From positions 1 through 64,000 of the forward strand of contig JAETSR010000010.1 of the NCBI GenBank assembly GCA_021769555.1: a stretch of DNA of 64,000 bases. The letters are read 5' to 3'. Shown here one piece after another: positions 17,334-26,634 of the stretch. Source of the stretch: Clostridiaceae bacterium (lineage in GTDB: Bacteria; Bacillota; Clostridia; Oscillospirales; Acutalibacteraceae). The notes below the pieces were generated by a model. The model was not told the origin of the DNA and did no database searches. It was given only the letters and a program-made list of their open reading frames with translations. Position 1 is the first letter of the stretch, and every line of letters begins with the position of its first letter. The position numbers and the translations under genes are program-made.

Positions 17334-18996
17334 CGGTTATCGACTCCTTCAGCTTTGTCAGCGCTATCTTGGTCTCGGCAGCCGTCTCGCCCAGGAGGCT
17401 GGCGATATCCTGGACAATGCGCATTTGCTTCTCCACCACCTTGTCGGCGACCTCCACCGTCTGCCGGCTGATGCTCTCCTTCTTGTCCTTGTCCAGCTGC
17501 TCGTCGGTTATGTCGCGCATAATGCCGATAAGCAGGTGCAGGTCCCGGTCATAGACCACGGACTGCTCCACATAGCACTTGTACTCGGCCAGGTATACCT
17601 TCTCATCGCGCACATCCCGCTTGGAGTTGAGCACGTTCAGGAACACGGTAGGGTCAAGTATTCTCACCACGGGCTCGCCCAGCACATCGGAGGCGGAGCG
17701 TATGTTCATTATCTTCCGGGCCTTATTGTTTATCTGCTGCACCTCAAGGTCCTCGTTGAGCACGATAAGGCCGTTGGGGGTGTTGTTGACTATGGCGTCA
17801 GAGAAGCCCTCGGCCTTGTCCTTTAGGAAGGGCAGGCACATGGATATCTCGGCCTTGCCCTGGCAGACGGCAATAGCCTTCTCACGGCAGGTATTATAGC
17901 CGCAGGAGCCGCAGTTCAGCTCCTGAGAGGGCTTGAATTTGCCCATCTGGCGTAAGGCCGTGTTTATCTCGGCCTCTGTGGGCATACGGTTCTGCATTTC
18001 AAGATAGGCAAACTGCTTGCGCATGGACTTGGGCTCGGGCTGCCGAACCTCGAAGTCCCGCTCCCCGGCATATCCGGACACAGCAACGTAATCCCTGACA
18101 GGCGAATGCCTCTCCATTACCGGCCCGCCGACACAGCTGCCGGTGCAGATGGACATCTCGATAAAGCATTTATGGAGCTTGCCGTCGATAATGTCTTTCA
18201 GGGCTGCAATACAGTTTTCAGCGCCGTCCAGCGCCAGATAGGAATAACCGGGGGCACTGAGCTCCATGGTCTTGAGAATACCGCCGGTTGTGGGGAAGAA
18301 ACGGGCGCGGCTGCACTCCTCGGAGTCCATCTCATGCTCAAGCTTCACTCCCGCAGAGTCCAGCCATTGGCTCAGCTCCTCAAAGGTAAGTACGCTGTCA
18401 ACTATGCCTTCATACCGGGCGGCCTCGTCCTTCTTGGCCACACAGGGCCCGATGAACACGGTCTTTGCGTTGGGTATGCGGCGCTTGATGTCCTTGCAGT
18501 GGGCCATCATGGGGGAGTCTATGTCCGCCAGAAACTCCAGGGCGGCAGGGAAATGCTTCTGAATAAGCAGGTTCACCGAGTGGCAGCAGGAGCTTATCAC
18601 CACGTCCCGCTTATCCTCCTTAAGCATACGGTCATACTCGGTCTTAACCATAGTCGCTCCCAGCGCAGTTTCCTCCACATCGAAGAAGCCCAGCTGCTTG
18701 AGGGCGTTTCTCATCGCGCCAATACCCACGCCGGGGAAATTGGCGATAAAAGACGGGGCGAGGCTTACAATAACCGGGTCTCCGCTCTGCATGAAGACCT
18801 TTACCTTCTCGGTCTCGTCCACAATCTCCTTGGCGTTCTGCGGGCACACCACAAAGCACTGCCCGCACAGAATGCACTCGTCACTGATGATATGGGCCTG
18901 GCTGCCGGAAAAGCGTATGGCTTTCACAGGGCAGTGGCGGATGCACTTATAGCAGTTTTTACAGTTGGATTTTTTTAACCGCAAACAGTCCGGCAT
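17326..18996 (-). CDS. Putative H2-sensing [FeFe]-hydrogenase with PAS domain (HydS-like, group C)
   Basis: 556 residues. Order of domains: two 4Fe-4S motifs (Cys 12-22 and 41-51), an H-cluster domain (about 70-300), an extra 4Fe-4S motif (Cys362/365/370/378), a PAS domain (about 396-505) and a C-terminal helical region likely to be a coiled coil. H-cluster loops are altered: SSCCHS replaces the usual TSCCP (Cys137/138), GPCVAKKDE holds Cys185, and MSICTGSC holds Cys284/288. All cluster cysteines remain, so the cofactor may still bind, but the changed surroundings and the PAS output suggest sensing rather than turnover. There is no kinase or DNA-binding domain; output may pass to the overlapping phosphatase gene. 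Confidence 0.85.
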   Translation of the reverse strand: MPDCLRLKKSNCKNCYKCIRHCPVKAIRFSGSQAHIISDECILCGQCFVVCPQNAKEIVDETEKVKVFMQSGDPVIVSLAPSFIANFPGVGIGAMRNALKQLGFFDVEETALGATMVKTEYDRMLKEDKRDVVISSCCHSVNLLIQKHFPAALEFLADIDSPMMAHCKDIKRRIPNAKTVFIGPCVAKKDEAARYEGIVDSVLTFEELSQWLDSAGVKLEHEMDSEECSRARFFPTTGGILKTMELSAPGYSYLALDGAENCIAALKDIIDGKLHKCFIEMSICTGSCVGGPVMERHSPVRDYVAVSGYAGERDFEVRQPEPKSMRKQFAYLEMQNRMPTEAEINTALRQMGKFKPSQELNCGSCGYNTCREKAIAVCQGKAEISMCLPFLKDKAEGFSDAIVNNTPNGLIVLNEDLEVQQINNKARKIMNIRSASDVLGEPVVRILDPTVFLNVLNSKRDVRDEKVYLAEYKCYVEQSVVYDRDLHLLIGIMRDITDEQLDKDKKESISRQTVEVADKVVEKQMRIVQDIASLLGETAAETKIALTKLKESITDE

Positions 18997-19026
18997 ACTC
19001 CCAGTCTCCTTTCGGTTTTGATTGGC

Positions 19027-19266
19027 TTAGACCTTGGCTTTGATATTGGTGTTGAAGAACTCCTCAGCGGTCTCGGGGGAGACGGAGTAGAACTGGTCGT
19101 CCACTGTGACGCATACGCCCTGCTGGCATTTGCCCATGCAGAATGTGCCGCCCAGGTCCACCTTCTCCTTCAGGCCGTTATCGGCAATGAGCTGCTGAAG
19201 CTGCTCGACCACCTGACGGGACCCCTTTATGTGGCAGGAACTGCCGATGCAAACTGTGACTTTCAT
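19027..19266 (-). CDS. Thioredoxin-like [2Fe-2S] ferredoxin
   Basis: 79 residues. Cys6, Cys11, Cys43 and Cys47 follow the CX4C...CX3C spacing of NuoE-like thioredoxin-fold ferredoxins (VCIGSSCHIKGS and GTFCMGKCQQG). It probably passes electrons to or from the hydrogenase proteins encoded downstream. First gene of the operon, with a near-ideal AGGAGG site nine bases before the ATG. Confidence 0.88.
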   Translation of the reverse strand: MKVTVCIGSSCHIKGSRQVVEQLQQLIADNGLKEKVDLGGTFCMGKCQQGVCVTVDDQFYSVSPETAEEFFNTNIKAKV

Positions 19267-19307
19267 GACTTTGACCTCCTATAAAATGTTGTTGGAACTG
19301 TGTCTAT

Positions 19308-19336
19308 ATTCTAACATTTTTCTATGAATTTTGCAA
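19308..19336 (-). promoter_or_regulatory. Promoter of the hydrogenase operon
   Basis: On the minus strand: TTGCAA (19331-19336), 17-base spacer, TAGAAT (19308-19313). The start of transcription would be about 35 bases before the ferredoxin ATG. The tandem palindromes at 19364-19389 lie just upstream of the -35 box. Confidence 0.65.
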
Positions 19337-19363
19337 TGAAAAATTCTGTATATCAGCATTATT

Positions 19364-19389
19364 GTTATCGATAACTATTTATCGATAAC
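19364..19389. promoter_or_regulatory. Tandem palindromes, candidate operator between divergent promoters
   Basis: GTTATCGATAAC (19364-19375) is a perfect 12-base palindrome; TTATCGATAA recurs at 19379-19388, its centre 14 bases away. The pair lies upstream of the hydrogenase -35 box and 63 bases before the MATE -35 box. The placement fits an activator or a dual regulator; the protein is unknown. Confidence 0.6.
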
Positions 19390-19451
19390 TTGGGCGTGAA
19401 AACCGTTCAATCTGCTCAAAACTATTACCCTCCCCAACTCTCCCGGGCCTA

Positions 19452-19480
19452 TTGCTTTTTCTTTATAAAAGGCGTATAAT
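19452..19480 (+). promoter_or_regulatory. Promoter of the MATE exporter gene
   Basis: TTGCTT (19452-19457), 17-base spacer, TATAAT (19475-19480), about 40 bases before the ATG at 19522. Confidence 0.7.
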
Positions 19481-19521
19481 AATTGCATTGACAACTATTT
19501 TCAGTTTGGGAGAGTGGGTAC

Positions 19522-20910
19522 ATGCAGTTTATCAACGCCGAAAAAATATGTAAGGGGATGGAACTCGGGGAAGTCCCTCCCAGCGGAAAGATAATCCGTG
19601 ACGCCGTAAATGTCGCCTGGCCCTCAGTGCTGGAATCATTCTTCGTGTGTCTGGCGGGCATGGTGGACACTATCATGGTCGGCTCCCTGGGTTCCTATGC
19701 CATTGCCGCCGTCGGCCTTACGACCCAGCCAAAGTTTCTGGGGCTTGCGGTGTTCCTGTCGATGAATGTGGCAGTCTCAGCGCTCGTTGCACGGCGCAAG
19801 GGCGCGGGAGACCGGGAGAACGCCAATAAAATCGTGCGTATGGCCCTGCTTATTACCATTGGCCTGACTATCCTCATCAGCACTGCTTTCGTCATATTTG
19901 CCAGCCCTATCATTAGTATGGTAGGCTCACAGCCTGATACCCATGAATATGCTGTTGAGTACCTTCAGATAATCATGGGCGGCGTGGGCTTCTCGACTAT
20001 CTCCCTTATGCTCAATGCGGCACAGCGGGGCGCGGGAAATACCAGGATAGCCATGCTCACCAACGTAATATCCAACACGGTGAATGTGATTTTTAACTAC
20101 TTACTGATAGGCGGCAACTTCGGTTTCCCGGCCTTAGGCGTGCGTGGGGCCGCGCTTGCCACGGTCATCGGCACGATATGCGCCTGCTGCCTCAGCATTG
20201 CTTCGGTACTCAGGAAAGACGGCTTTATCAACCTTCGCTCTGTGAAGGGCTGGATTGCCGACCGCATGAGCGTGCATTCCCTGCTGAACGTGGGCTCAAG
20301 CGCTTTTGTGGAGCAGATTTGCCTTCGCATAGGCTTTCTGCTGTTCTCTATGACCGTCGCTCACCTTGGCACAACACAGATGGCCGCCCATCAGATTGGC
20401 ATGAACCTTATGAGCATGTCCTTCTCCTTCGGAGACGGCCTGTCTGTTGCGTCGGTCACGCTGATAGGCCAGAGCCTTGGGCGCAAGCGTCCGGATATGG
20501 CTAAGATATACGGAAATGTGTGTCAGAAGATAGGGCTGCTCTGTGCCTGCCTTGTGGCCGCGGTATACTTCCTGTTCGGCAAGCAGATATTCACGCTGTT
20601 CTCGCAGGACCAGGTCATCCTAAACTATGGCGGGCAGATAATGCGCATACTCAGCGTAATCCTCTTCTTCCAGATAGAACAGGTGGTGCTGTTCGGCTGT
20701 CTTCGGGGCGCCGGGGACACGAAGTTCACCGCCCTGGTGTCACTCATCAGCGTTACCTTTATCCGCCCCGGCATGAGCTGGCTGCTCTGCTACCCGCTGC
20801 ACATCGGGCTTATAGGCGCATGGCTGGGCACCTTCTGTGACCAGGTCCTGAGGTTCATCCTCACCTTCCTGCGGTTCCGCAAGGGCCAGTGGACAAAGAT
20901 TCGTCTATAA
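19522..20910 (+). CDS. MATE-family efflux transporter
   Basis: 462 residues with about 12 membrane segments in two homologous halves, typical MATE length. It probably exports a cationic or drug-like compound in exchange for Na+ or H+. Family traits are the N-terminal WPSVLESFFVCLAGMVDTIMVG, the GAARGAGNT-like ALNAAQRGAGNTRIAML, AAHQIGMNLMS in the second half and LRGAGDTKFTAL. The start follows GGGAGAG. It is divergent from the hydrogenase operon and shares its regulatory gap; the next gene, a methyltransferase, is 25 bases downstream and probably co-transcribed. Confidence 0.93.
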   Translation: MQFINAEKICKGMELGEVPPSGKIIRDAVNVAWPSVLESFFVCLAGMVDTIMVGSLGSYAIAAVGLTTQPKFLGLAVFLSMNVAVSALVARRKGAGDRENANKIVRMALLITIGLTILISTAFVIFASPIISMVGSQPDTHEYAVEYLQIIMGGVGFSTISLMLNAAQRGAGNTRIAMLTNVISNTVNVIFNYLLIGGNFGFPALGVRGAALATVIGTICACCLSIASVLRKDGFINLRSVKGWIADRMSVHSLLNVGSSAFVEQICLRIGFLLFSMTVAHLGTTQMAAHQIGMNLMSMSFSFGDGLSVASVTLIGQSLGRKRPDMAKIYGNVCQKIGLLCACLVAAVYFLFGKQIFTLFSQDQVILNYGGQIMRILSVILFFQIEQVVLFGCLRGAGDTKFTALVSLISVTFIRPGMSWLLCYPLHIGLIGAWLGTFCDQVLRFILTFLRFRKGQWTKIRL

Positions 20911-20935
20911 AATATACTGAAACGGAGCTGATTTT

Positions 20936-21709
20936 ATGTCAGACTGGAACGCAAAGCAGTACTTAAAGTTCAAAAAAGACCGCACCCAGCCCGCAATAGA
21001 CCTGGCGGCGCGCCTGGATTACGGCTCCCCTGCCAAAGCGCTGGACCTGGGCTGCGGCCCAGGCAACAGCACCGCCGTGTTACAGTCGCGCTTTCCGGAG
21101 ACCAGAGTCATCGGTGCGGACTACTCAGACAACATGGTAGAGACAGCAAAGCAGGACCATCCTGAGCTCGAGTTCATCAAATGCGATATCAGCACGGAAA
21201 TCGACCGTCTCCCCCACGACTTTGATATTGTATTCTCCAACGCCTGCCTGCAGTGGGTCCCGGACCACCCCTCCCTGCTCCCCCGGCTCATGAGCCTTCT
21301 CAAACCCGGCGGGCTGCTGGCGGTCCAGATACCCATGAACTACCAGGAGCCTATTCACAGGATTATAGAGTCCACCGTATCTCAAAGCCCATGGACAGAG
21401 CTGATACCATATATGCGGCTGTTCTATACGCTCAGCCAGGAGCAGTATATTGATATCCTCTCTGACATATCCTCGGACTTTACACTCTGGCAGACCACAT
21501 ACCTCCACCGTATGCCCTCCCATCAGGCAATCATGGACTGGTACAGCTCCACGGGGCTTCGGCCCTATCTCGACGCCGCTGTGACTGACGAGGCGCGGGA
21601 TGGCTTCTATCAGGAGGTTTTCCGTCAGGTACGTGAAGAGTACCCTGTGCAAAAGAACGGAGAGGTAATATTCAGATTCCCCCGCTTCTTCTTCATCGCT
21701 CAAAAATAA
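20936..21709 (+). CDS. Trans-aconitate 2-methyltransferase-like protein
   Basis: 257 residues. SAM-binding motif I is ALDLGCGPGNST, followed by VIGADYSDNMVE, FIKCDIS, IVFSNACLQWVPDH and LKPGGLLAVQIP. The N-terminal WNAKQYLKFKKDRTQPAIDLAARL is typical of Tam, which methylates trans-aconitate to relieve aconitase inhibition. The assignment to Tam rather than to another small-molecule methyltransferase rests on these motifs and is moderate. The gene lies behind the MATE exporter and its stop is built into the shared terminator. Confidence 0.8.
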   Translation: MSDWNAKQYLKFKKDRTQPAIDLAARLDYGSPAKALDLGCGPGNSTAVLQSRFPETRVIGADYSDNMVETAKQDHPELEFIKCDISTEIDRLPHDFDIVFSNACLQWVPDHPSLLPRLMSLLKPGGLLAVQIPMNYQEPIHRIIESTVSQSPWTELIPYMRLFYTLSQEQYIDILSDISSDFTLWQTTYLHRMPSHQAIMDWYSSTGLRPYLDAAVTDEARDGFYQEVFRQVREEYPVQKNGEVIFRFPRFFFIAQK

Positions 21710-21748
21710 AAACCTCCGGGATACGCTCAAAAGTATCCCGGAGGTTTT
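21709..21748. terminator. Bidirectional Rho-independent terminator
   Basis: Perfect 16-base arms (21709-21724 and 21733-21748), AAAACCTCCGGGATAC with its complement, around an 8-base loop. It separates the convergent methyltransferase and dnaJ genes. Confidence 0.95.
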
Positions 21749-21750
21749 AT

Positions 21751-22896
21751 TTAGTCTCCAAACAAATCTTTCAGCTTTGAGAAAAAGGTCTTTCGCTTCT
21801 GGTAGTTCTTGTCATCGGTATTATTGTCAAGCTCTGCCAGTATTTCCTTCTGGCGCTTGTTGAGGTTTTTGGGCACCTCAACCGTGACCTGCACATACTG
21901 GTCCCCTCTTGCCCGGGAGCGGAGGCTCTGTATGCCCTTGCCCTTGAGCCGGAATACATCCCCGGGCTGGGTGCCCTCGTGTACGTGATAGCTCACCTTT
22001 CCGTCAAGGGTGGGCACCTCCACGTCCGCGCCCAGCGCCGCCTGGGTAAAGGTGATTGGCATTTCGCACCAGACGTCGTTGCCGCGCCGCTTATAGATAG
22101 GATGGGGGCGCACGTTGATGTACACGTGCAGGTCTCCGCTTGGGCCGCCGTTTATCCCGGCGTTGCCGTGGCCGCCCACATTAAGCACCTGCTCGTCGTC
22201 AATGCCGGCGGGGACCGTCACCTCAATGGTCTTCTTCCTCCGAACCCTCCCCTTGCCGTCACAGATATGGCAGGGCTTTTCTATCAGCTTGCCTGTGCCG
22301 TGGCAGCGGTCACAGGACTGAGTTGACTGCACCACGCCGAAGGGAGTACGCTGGCTGACGCGCACCTGCCCGGTACCGTTGCAGTTTGGGCAGGTCTTGG
22401 GTGACGTCCCTGCCTCGGCCCCGGTGCCGTGACAGTCCGAACAGACCTCTATCTGCTGATACTCCACATTCTTCCTGCAGCCCTTGGCGGCCTCTTCAAA
22501 GTCTATGGCGAGGTTCGCCTGGGCGTCGGAGCCCTGGCGGGGCGCGTTGGGGTTAGCCCTGCGCGAGCTGCCCCCAAAGCCTCCACCAAAGAAGCTGTCG
22601 AATATATCCGTAAAGTCGAAGCCCCCCTGGAAGGGATTCCCTCCTCCGGCGCCGCCGCCGAAGTTCGGGTCCACCCCCGCATGGCCGAACTGGTCATATC
22701 TGGACCTCTTGCTGCTGTCGGAGAGCACCTCGTAGGCCTCGTTGACCTCTTTGAACTTAGCCTCGGCAGCCTTATCCCCCGGGTTCAGGTCCGGGTGGTA
22801 CTGCTTCGCCATCTTTCGGTAAGCTTTCTTTATTTCATCATCTGAGGCCGACTTCTGAACGCCCAGCACCTCATAATAGTCTCTTTTGTCCGCCAC
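21751..22896 (-). CDS. dnaJ: Chaperone protein DnaJ
   Basis: 381 residues. J domain at the N terminus with HPD at 34-36, a Gly/Phe-rich linker (about 75-125), four CXXCXGXG zinc repeats ([32 protein letters not shown]) and the two beta-barrel C-terminal domains. It delivers unfolded proteins to DnaK and stimulates its ATPase. Last gene of the hrcA-grpE-dnaK-dnaJ operon, 25 bases after dnaK. Confidence 0.98.
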   Translation of the reverse strand: MADKRDYYEVLGVQKSASDDEIKKAYRKMAKQYHPDLNPGDKAAEAKFKEVNEAYEVLSDSSKRSRYDQFGHAGVDPNFGGGAGGGNPFQGGFDFTDIFDSFFGGGFGGSSRRANPNAPRQGSDAQANLAIDFEEAAKGCRKNVEYQQIEVCSDCHGTGAEAGTSPKTCPNCNGTGQVRVSQRTPFGVVQSTQSCDRCHGTGKLIEKPCHICDGKGRVRRKKTIEVTVPAGIDDEQVLNVGGHGNAGINGGPSGDLHVYINVRPHPIYKRRGNDVWCEMPITFTQAALGADVEVPTLDGKVSYHVHEGTQPGDVFRLKGKGIQSLRSRARGDQYVQVTVEVPKNLNKRQKEILAELDNNTDDKNYQKRKTFFSKLKDLFGD

Positions 22897-22921
22897 TCAA
22901 ATCAACTCCCGGAAACCTCTG

Positions 22922-24760
22922 TTAGTTCACGTCTTTAAAATCGGCGTCATACACATTGCCGTCGCCGCCGGGATTGCCGCCCCCATTGGGGTCCACAGGT
23001 CCCTGAGCGTCGGGGCCGCCCTGAGGCGCGGCCTGCTGATACAGCTTTTCGCTGACGGAATACATCGCCTTCTGCAGTGCGTCCATGTTTTCCTTGATGG
23101 TGTCTATGCTGCCGTTGTTAATGCTGTCACGAAGGGCGGCAACCTTGGCGTTCACCTCATTCTTGTCAGCCTCAGGCACCTTGTCTCCGCTGTCTGAGAT
23201 AAGCTTCTCCGCGGCATAGCACATGCTCTCGGCGTTGTTCTTGGTGTCAACCTCTTCCCTGCGCTTCTTATCCTCCTCGGCAAACTGCTCGGCGGCCTTG
23301 ACAGCCTTGTCGATATCCTCCTTGCTCATATTGGAGCTGGAGCTGATGGTGATGTGCTGCTCCTTGCCTGTGCCCAAATCTTTAGCGGACACGTTCACTA
23401 TGCCGTTGGCGTCAATGTCAAAGGTTACCTCTATCTGGGGTATGCCCCGGGGAGCCGGCGCAATGCCGTCCAGCTTAAAGAGGCCCAGCCGTTTATTGTC
23501 CGCCGCAAACTCGCGCTCGCCCTGGAGCACATTCACCTCCACCTGGGTCTGGCCGTCGGCGGCAGTGGAGAATATCTGGCTCTTCTTGGTGGGGATGGTG
23601 GTGTTGCGGTCGATTATCCTTGTCATAACGCCGCCCATGGTCTCAACGCCCAGAGACAGCGGGGTCACGTCCAGCAGCAGCAGGCCCTGTACCTCGCCGC
23701 CCAGCACGCCGGCCTGGATAGCAGCGCCGATAGCCACGCACTCGTCAGGGTTTATCCCCTTAAAGGGGTCCTTGCCAATGAAGTTCTTCACAGCCTCCTG
23801 TACGGCGGGAATACGGGACGAGCCGCCCACCAGCAGGACCTTGCCTATCTCGCCTACGGAAAGCCCGCTGTCCTGCAGCGCCTGACGCACAGGGCCCATG
23901 GTCTTCTCCACCAAATCGGCGGTGAGTTCGTTGAACTTGGCCCTGGTCAGGGTCATCTCAAGATGCTTGGGGCCGCTTGCGTCTGCGGTGATATAGGGCA
24001 GGCTTATAGTGGAGGTCGTCACGCCGGACAGGTCTATCTTTGCTTTCTCGGCAGCCTCCTTAATGCGCTGCATGGCCATCTTATCGTTATTCAGGTCAAC
24101 GCCCTGCTCCACCTTGAAGCTGTTCACCATCCAGTCGATAATGCGCTGGTCGAAGTCGTCGCCGCCCAGGCGGTTGTTGCCGGCGGTAGCCAATACCTCC
24201 TGCACGCCGTCGCCCATCTCAATGATGGATACGTCGAAGGTGCCGCCGCCCAGGTCGTATACCATGACCTTCTGGTCATTGTCCTTGTCAACGCCGTAGG
24301 AAAGCGCCGCGGCTGTGGGCTCGTTTATAATGCGCTTTACCTCAAGGCCTGCAATCTTGCCCGCGTCCTTAGTGGCCTGGCGCTGGGCGTCGGTGAAGTA
24401 TGCCGGCACGGTGATAACCGCGCTGGTAACTGTATCGCCAAGATAAGCCTCCGCGTCGGCTTTCAGCTTCTGCAGGACCATTGCGCTTATCTCCTGGGGG
24501 GTGTAATTCTTATCGTCAATGCTCACCTTATAGGCGGAGCCCATTTCGCGCTTGATAGAGGAGATAGTGCGGTCCGGGTTGGTGATGGCCTGGCGCTTTG
24601 CCACCTGGCCTACCATGCGCTCGCCTGTCTTGCTGAACGCTACCACAGAGGGAGTCGTCCGCGCGCCCTCGGCGTTTGCGATAACAACGGGCTCGCCGCC
24701 CTCGATAACTGCAACACAAGAGTTGGTAGTGCCCAAGTCGATGCCAATAGTCTTTGCCAT
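22922..24760 (-). CDS. dnaK: Chaperone protein DnaK (Hsp70)
   Basis: 612 residues. The actin-like ATPase domain has [27 protein letters not shown] and [15 protein letters not shown]; the linker [12 protein letters not shown] and peptide-binding domain follow from about 360, and the tail is Gly/Pro/Gln-rich. It binds exposed hydrophobic peptides in an ATP cycle driven by DnaJ and GrpE, whose genes flank it. The whole antisense strand is also open; that is a by-product of codon use. Confidence 0.99.
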   Translation of the reverse strand: MAKTIGIDLGTTNSCVAVIEGGEPVVIANAEGARTTPSVVAFSKTGERMVGQVAKRQAITNPDRTISSIKREMGSAYKVSIDDKNYTPQEISAMVLQKLKADAEAYLGDTVTSAVITVPAYFTDAQRQATKDAGKIAGLEVKRIINEPTAAALSYGVDKDNDQKVMVYDLGGGTFDVSIIEMGDGVQEVLATAGNNRLGGDDFDQRIIDWMVNSFKVEQGVDLNNDKMAMQRIKEAAEKAKIDLSGVTTSTISLPYITADASGPKHLEMTLTRAKFNELTADLVEKTMGPVRQALQDSGLSVGEIGKVLLVGGSSRIPAVQEAVKNFIGKDPFKGINPDECVAIGAAIQAGVLGGEVQGLLLLDVTPLSLGVETMGGVMTRIIDRNTTIPTKKSQIFSTAADGQTQVEVNVLQGEREFAADNKRLGLFKLDGIAPAPRGIPQIEVTFDIDANGIVNVSAKDLGTGKEQHITISSSSNMSKEDIDKAVKAAEQFAEEDKKRREEVDTKNNAESMCYAAEKLISDSGDKVPEADKNEVNAKVAALRDSINNGSIDTIKENMDALQKAMYSVSEKLYQQAAPQGGPDAQGPVDPNGGGNPGGDGNVYDADFKDVN

Positions 24761-24828
24761 AATAAATTACCTCTCTTATAATAATAGTTTTAGTATATGC
24801 TATATGTCATGCTTTCACATGAAAATCT

Positions 24829-25344
24829 TTAGTTTGCCACCTGCACCACCGCGTGGCGCACCACCCTGTCACCCAGCATATAGCCCTTCTGATATACCTG
24901 GGAGATAACATTTTCCCCCATGTTCTCGTCCTCAACATGTGCAATGGCGTTACAGAGATTCGGGTCAAAGCTATCGCCTATCTGCCCGACAGAGGTTATG
25001 CCCAGCTTCTCAAACGCCGCGTCAATTTGGGTCTGTATCATCTCCACGCCCTTGCGCATATCGTCGCCAGAGGCGTTCTCCTGGCTCAATGCCAGGCCGA
25101 TATTGTCCGCGATAGGCAGGATAGCCTGGACAGTGTCTGAGACGGCATTATTATAGATAGCGCTCTTTTCGTTGGCCGTGCGCTTTCTAAAGTTGTCGTA
25201 CTCTGCAAGTACCCGGAGATACTGCTGCTTGTGCTCGTCCAGCTCATGCCTGAGCTTTTCCAGCTTTTCCTCAAGATTAGGGGTCTCCTCAGTCTCAGGC
25301 GGAGCCTCGGCTTCCGGAGGCATTTTTTCCTCTTTTTCCTTCAT
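24829..25344 (-). CDS. grpE: Nucleotide exchange factor GrpE
   Basis: 171 residues. An acidic N-terminal tail leads into a long coiled coil (about 25-85; YLRVLAEYDNFRKRT is the family signature), then a compact C-terminal beta domain ending GYMLGDRVVRHAVVQV. It releases ADP from DnaK. The start follows AAAGGAG. It lies between hrcA and dnaK, the usual Firmicutes order. Confidence 0.97.
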   Translation of the reverse strand: MKEKEEKMPPEAEAPPETEETPNLEEKLEKLRHELDEHKQQYLRVLAEYDNFRKRTANEKSAIYNNAVSDTVQAILPIADNIGLALSQENASGDDMRKGVEMIQTQIDAAFEKLGITSVGQIGDSFDPNLCNAIAHVEDENMGENVISQVYQKGYMLGDRVVRHAVVQVAN

Positions 25345-25400
25345 AAAAGGTAACTCCTTTCCACTCGTGTATTTTTATTATAATTTTAAAATGTCGTTTG

Positions 25401-26426
25401 CTAATCCTCGCCGGCCAGCAGCGTCAGCTGGCTGCTAAGCCGTTCCGTCAGGTAGTCCAGCACGGCTGTAAGCTTCGGATAATCTATACGCACAGGACCT
25501 ATCACCGCAATAGCGCCGGCATCCTGTCCGTCTATAGCGTACCTTGACACCAGCATGGACGCGGCGTCCAGCTCCGGCCTGCCGCACTCCCGGCCTATCA
25601 GTATTGTGACCCTTCCCGGCTTCTGTCTCAAAAGCACGGACAGCTCTTCCTTGTTCTCCAGCAGGTCCAATATGCTCCTGGCCGCGCCCGGCTCCAGCTC
25701 CGGGTAAAAAAGCAGGTTCATCTGGCCTCCCAGCATGGTCTCAGTGTGGGATGTGTCCCTTGCCGTGCCCAAAAGCGCCCCCAGCGGCGCTCCCACCAGG
25801 GCGTACATTTCGCCAAGAGAGGCCCCAAGGTTCTGCAAAAATGCCGGTGTGATATCTGAAACTCTCTTTCCAGTCACTTCCTTGTTGAACACCCGAAAGA
25901 ACACTCTCAGAATGTCCGTGGTCAAGTCATAATCACAGCGGAACATCCGGCTTTTCATGGTTCCTGCCGTAGTCATCATCAGCAGCATGCCTGTTCGGCG
26001 GCTGGTCTGCACCAGCTGTACAGCCTTGACTCTGGTGCCCGCGCCGCCCGGGGTAGTCGCGGCTGACGCGCAATGGCTTACAGACGCTGCCAGGTCCACC
26101 GCCCGCATAAGCAGCTCCTCCGCGTCATACAGCGCCGGGGCGAGCCTCGCGTCTATCCAGCGTCTCTCACCGGCAGCCAGCTCCGGCACCTCCATCAGCC
26201 GGTCTACAAACTCCCTGTACCCGCGCTGGGAGGGTATCCTCCCGGACGATGTGTGAGGCTGCTCCAAAAGCCCCATTTCCGTAAGGCTTGCCATCTCATT
26301 GCGCACAGTGGCTGAGGAAACCCCTATCTCCTCGGCAATAGCCTTGCTTCCCACAGGCTCTCCGCTTCTGACAAAGCTTTCAACCACCGAGCTCAGTATC
26401 TTTTCTTTCCGCAGGGTAAGCTCCAT
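25401..26426 (-). CDS. hrcA: Heat-inducible transcription repressor HrcA
   Basis: 341 residues. N-terminal winged helix (RKEKILSSVVESFVRSGEPVG, then GVSSATVRNEMASLTEMGLL), GAF-like domain and C-terminal dimer region (GRECGRPELDAASMLVSRY). It represses its own operon by binding the CIRCE element and is kept folded by GroE in other species. The CIRCE operator lies 48 bases upstream, and the start follows AAAGGAGGG. Confidence 0.97.
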   Translation of the reverse strand: MELTLRKEKILSSVVESFVRSGEPVGSKAIAEEIGVSSATVRNEMASLTEMGLLEQPHTSSGRIPSQRGYREFVDRLMEVPELAAGERRWIDARLAPALYDAEELLMRAVDLAASVSHCASAATTPGGAGTRVKAVQLVQTSRRTGMLLMMTTAGTMKSRMFRCDYDLTTDILRVFFRVFNKEVTGKRVSDITPAFLQNLGASLGEMYALVGAPLGALLGTARDTSHTETMLGGQMNLLFYPELEPGAARSILDLLENKEELSVLLRQKPGRVTILIGRECGRPELDAASMLVSRYAIDGQDAGAIAVIGPVRIDYPKLTAVLDYLTERLSSQLTLLAGED

Positions 26427-26474
26427 GGGACAGCCCTCCTTTCTACCGGGCCACGCTCTGTTCTCCTGCTTAGT

Positions 26475-26501
26475 TTAGCACTCATAGAGTCCGAGTGCTA
26501 A
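26475..26501. promoter_or_regulatory. CIRCE operator
   Basis: TTAGCACTC (26475-26483), nine bases, GAGTGCTAA (26493-26501): an exact match to the consensus. It covers the region just after the predicted transcription start, so HrcA binding would block initiation. Confidence 0.98.
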
Positions 26502-26512
26502 ACTGTATTTAT

Positions 26513-26541
26513 AATGTACCACGATGGTCAGAAAAAGTCAA
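26513..26541 (-). promoter_or_regulatory. Sigma-A promoter of the hrcA operon
   Basis: Minus strand: TTGACT (26536-26541), 17-base spacer, TACATT (26513-26518), directly upstream of CIRCE. Confidence 0.75.
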
Positions 26542-26582
26542 TACGATAATTTGTAAATTGTTTATGAATTGCCATTTTGTAC

Positions 26583-26631
26583 AAAAAACAGCCGTGGAGC
26601 AGAAAGACGACTTCCTTTCCACTCCCGGCTG
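26583..26631 (-). terminator. Terminator of the SpoVB-like gene
   Basis: Minus-strand stem CAGCCGGGAG with CTCCACGGCTG (one bulged A), then T6 at 26583-26588. It starts right at the stop codon of the flippase gene. Confidence 0.8.
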
Positions 26632-26634
26632 CTT

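Noticed and set aside
23354-24781. 475-codon open frame on the plus strand across dnaK
   Set aside because: It is antisense to a clear DnaK; long antisense frames arise from codon bias in highly expressed genes. No ribosome site or recognisable domain is present.
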